Positions 63,885-64,000 of a DNA stretch of 64,000 bases are shown here, in pieces. Below the pieces are notes generated by a model. It had not been told where the DNA came from and ran no database searches. It was given only the letters and a program-made list of their open reading frames with translations. Made by a program: the position numbers and the translations under genes. How positions within the stretch are numbered: the first letter of the stretch is position 1; every line of letters starts with the position of its first letter. Source of the DNA: Syngnathus acus (Eukaryota > Chordata > Actinopteri > Syngnathiformes > Syngnathidae); contig NC_051088.1 in NCBI RefSeq assembly GCF_901709675.1, positions 2,836,664-2,900,663 of the forward strand, given 5' to 3'.

Positions 63885-64000
63885 CCGTAATTTTCCATGT
63901 ATAATACGCCCCCATGTATAATACGCACCCTAAAAAAGATCATCTTTGGGAACAAACGGATGTTATTCTGCCGGTCAGTATCACTGCGCATGCGGTAGCA
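63885..64000 (+). mobile_element. TA-flanked MITE, family V, copy 3, cut by the window end
   Basis: Starts CCGTAATTTTCCATGTATAA after a TA and matches copy 1 to 'gtatcactgcgcatgcg'. An internal deletion removes part of the end region. It continues past the window. Confidence 0.8.

Overview
The window looks like gene-poor DNA from a ray-finned (teleost) fish. The evidence is its repeat content: a Sushi-like Ty3/gypsy chromovirus, L2- and RTE-type non-LTR retrotransposons of fish type, a tRNA-headed SINE with an ATGG tail, Tigger-like and other TA-flanked elements, and at least eight hAT families. Long CA/GT and GA microsatellites fit the same picture. No host protein-coding gene can be called with confidence. 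Three weak exon candidates are listed (25768-25939 minus; 40560-40846 and 41939-42079 plus). Nearly all long open reading frames are transposon pieces.

Layout. 1-820: joined LINE and Tc1-like fragments and an LTR. 2860-12150: a TA-flanked 'K' element apparently broken into three pieces by later arrivals. These include a hAT 'W' copy (4896-8634) opened by a TA-flanked element (5177-8015) that itself collected a solo LTR and two head-to-head Tigger-like elements, and an L2 retrotransposon lacking its reverse transcriptase (8884-11961) that took a second hAT W copy (10070-11094). 13080-23700: solo LTRs, a 256-bp tandem triplication, SINEs, small hATs and microsatellites. 26226-39471: one old hAT ('P') swollen to 13 kb by nested insertions up to four deep, with a Sushi-like gypsy element (27907-34568) inside another hAT. 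40-46 kb: mostly unique DNA plus small hATs. 46675-52398: a mariner-like element containing a composite hAT structure (46757-51642). 53-58.8 kb: a hAT with a Tigger insert, and a TA-flanked element with an RTE retrotransposon and a SINE. 58.8-64 kb: mostly unique DNA, a strong hairpin, LTR remnants and a 277-bp GA tract.

Most insertion boundaries were fixed from target-site duplications visible in the sequence: 8 bp for hATs, 5 bp for LTR elements, TA for mariner-like elements, 11-13 bp for SINEs. This allows the order of events to be read directly.

The most unusual structures are: (1) two directly oriented copies of one 325-bp hAT that share an outer 8-bp duplication and carry a second 8-bp duplication on their inner sides, as expected of a composite insertion from transposition during replication; (2) a 78-codon ORF in a hAT W copy that keeps a perfect basic nuclear-localisation motif and the transposase C-terminus but none of the catalytic core, a deletion shared by three copies; (3) a gypsy element whose primer-binding site is complementary to the predicted 5' end of its own transcript, implying self-primed reverse transcription.
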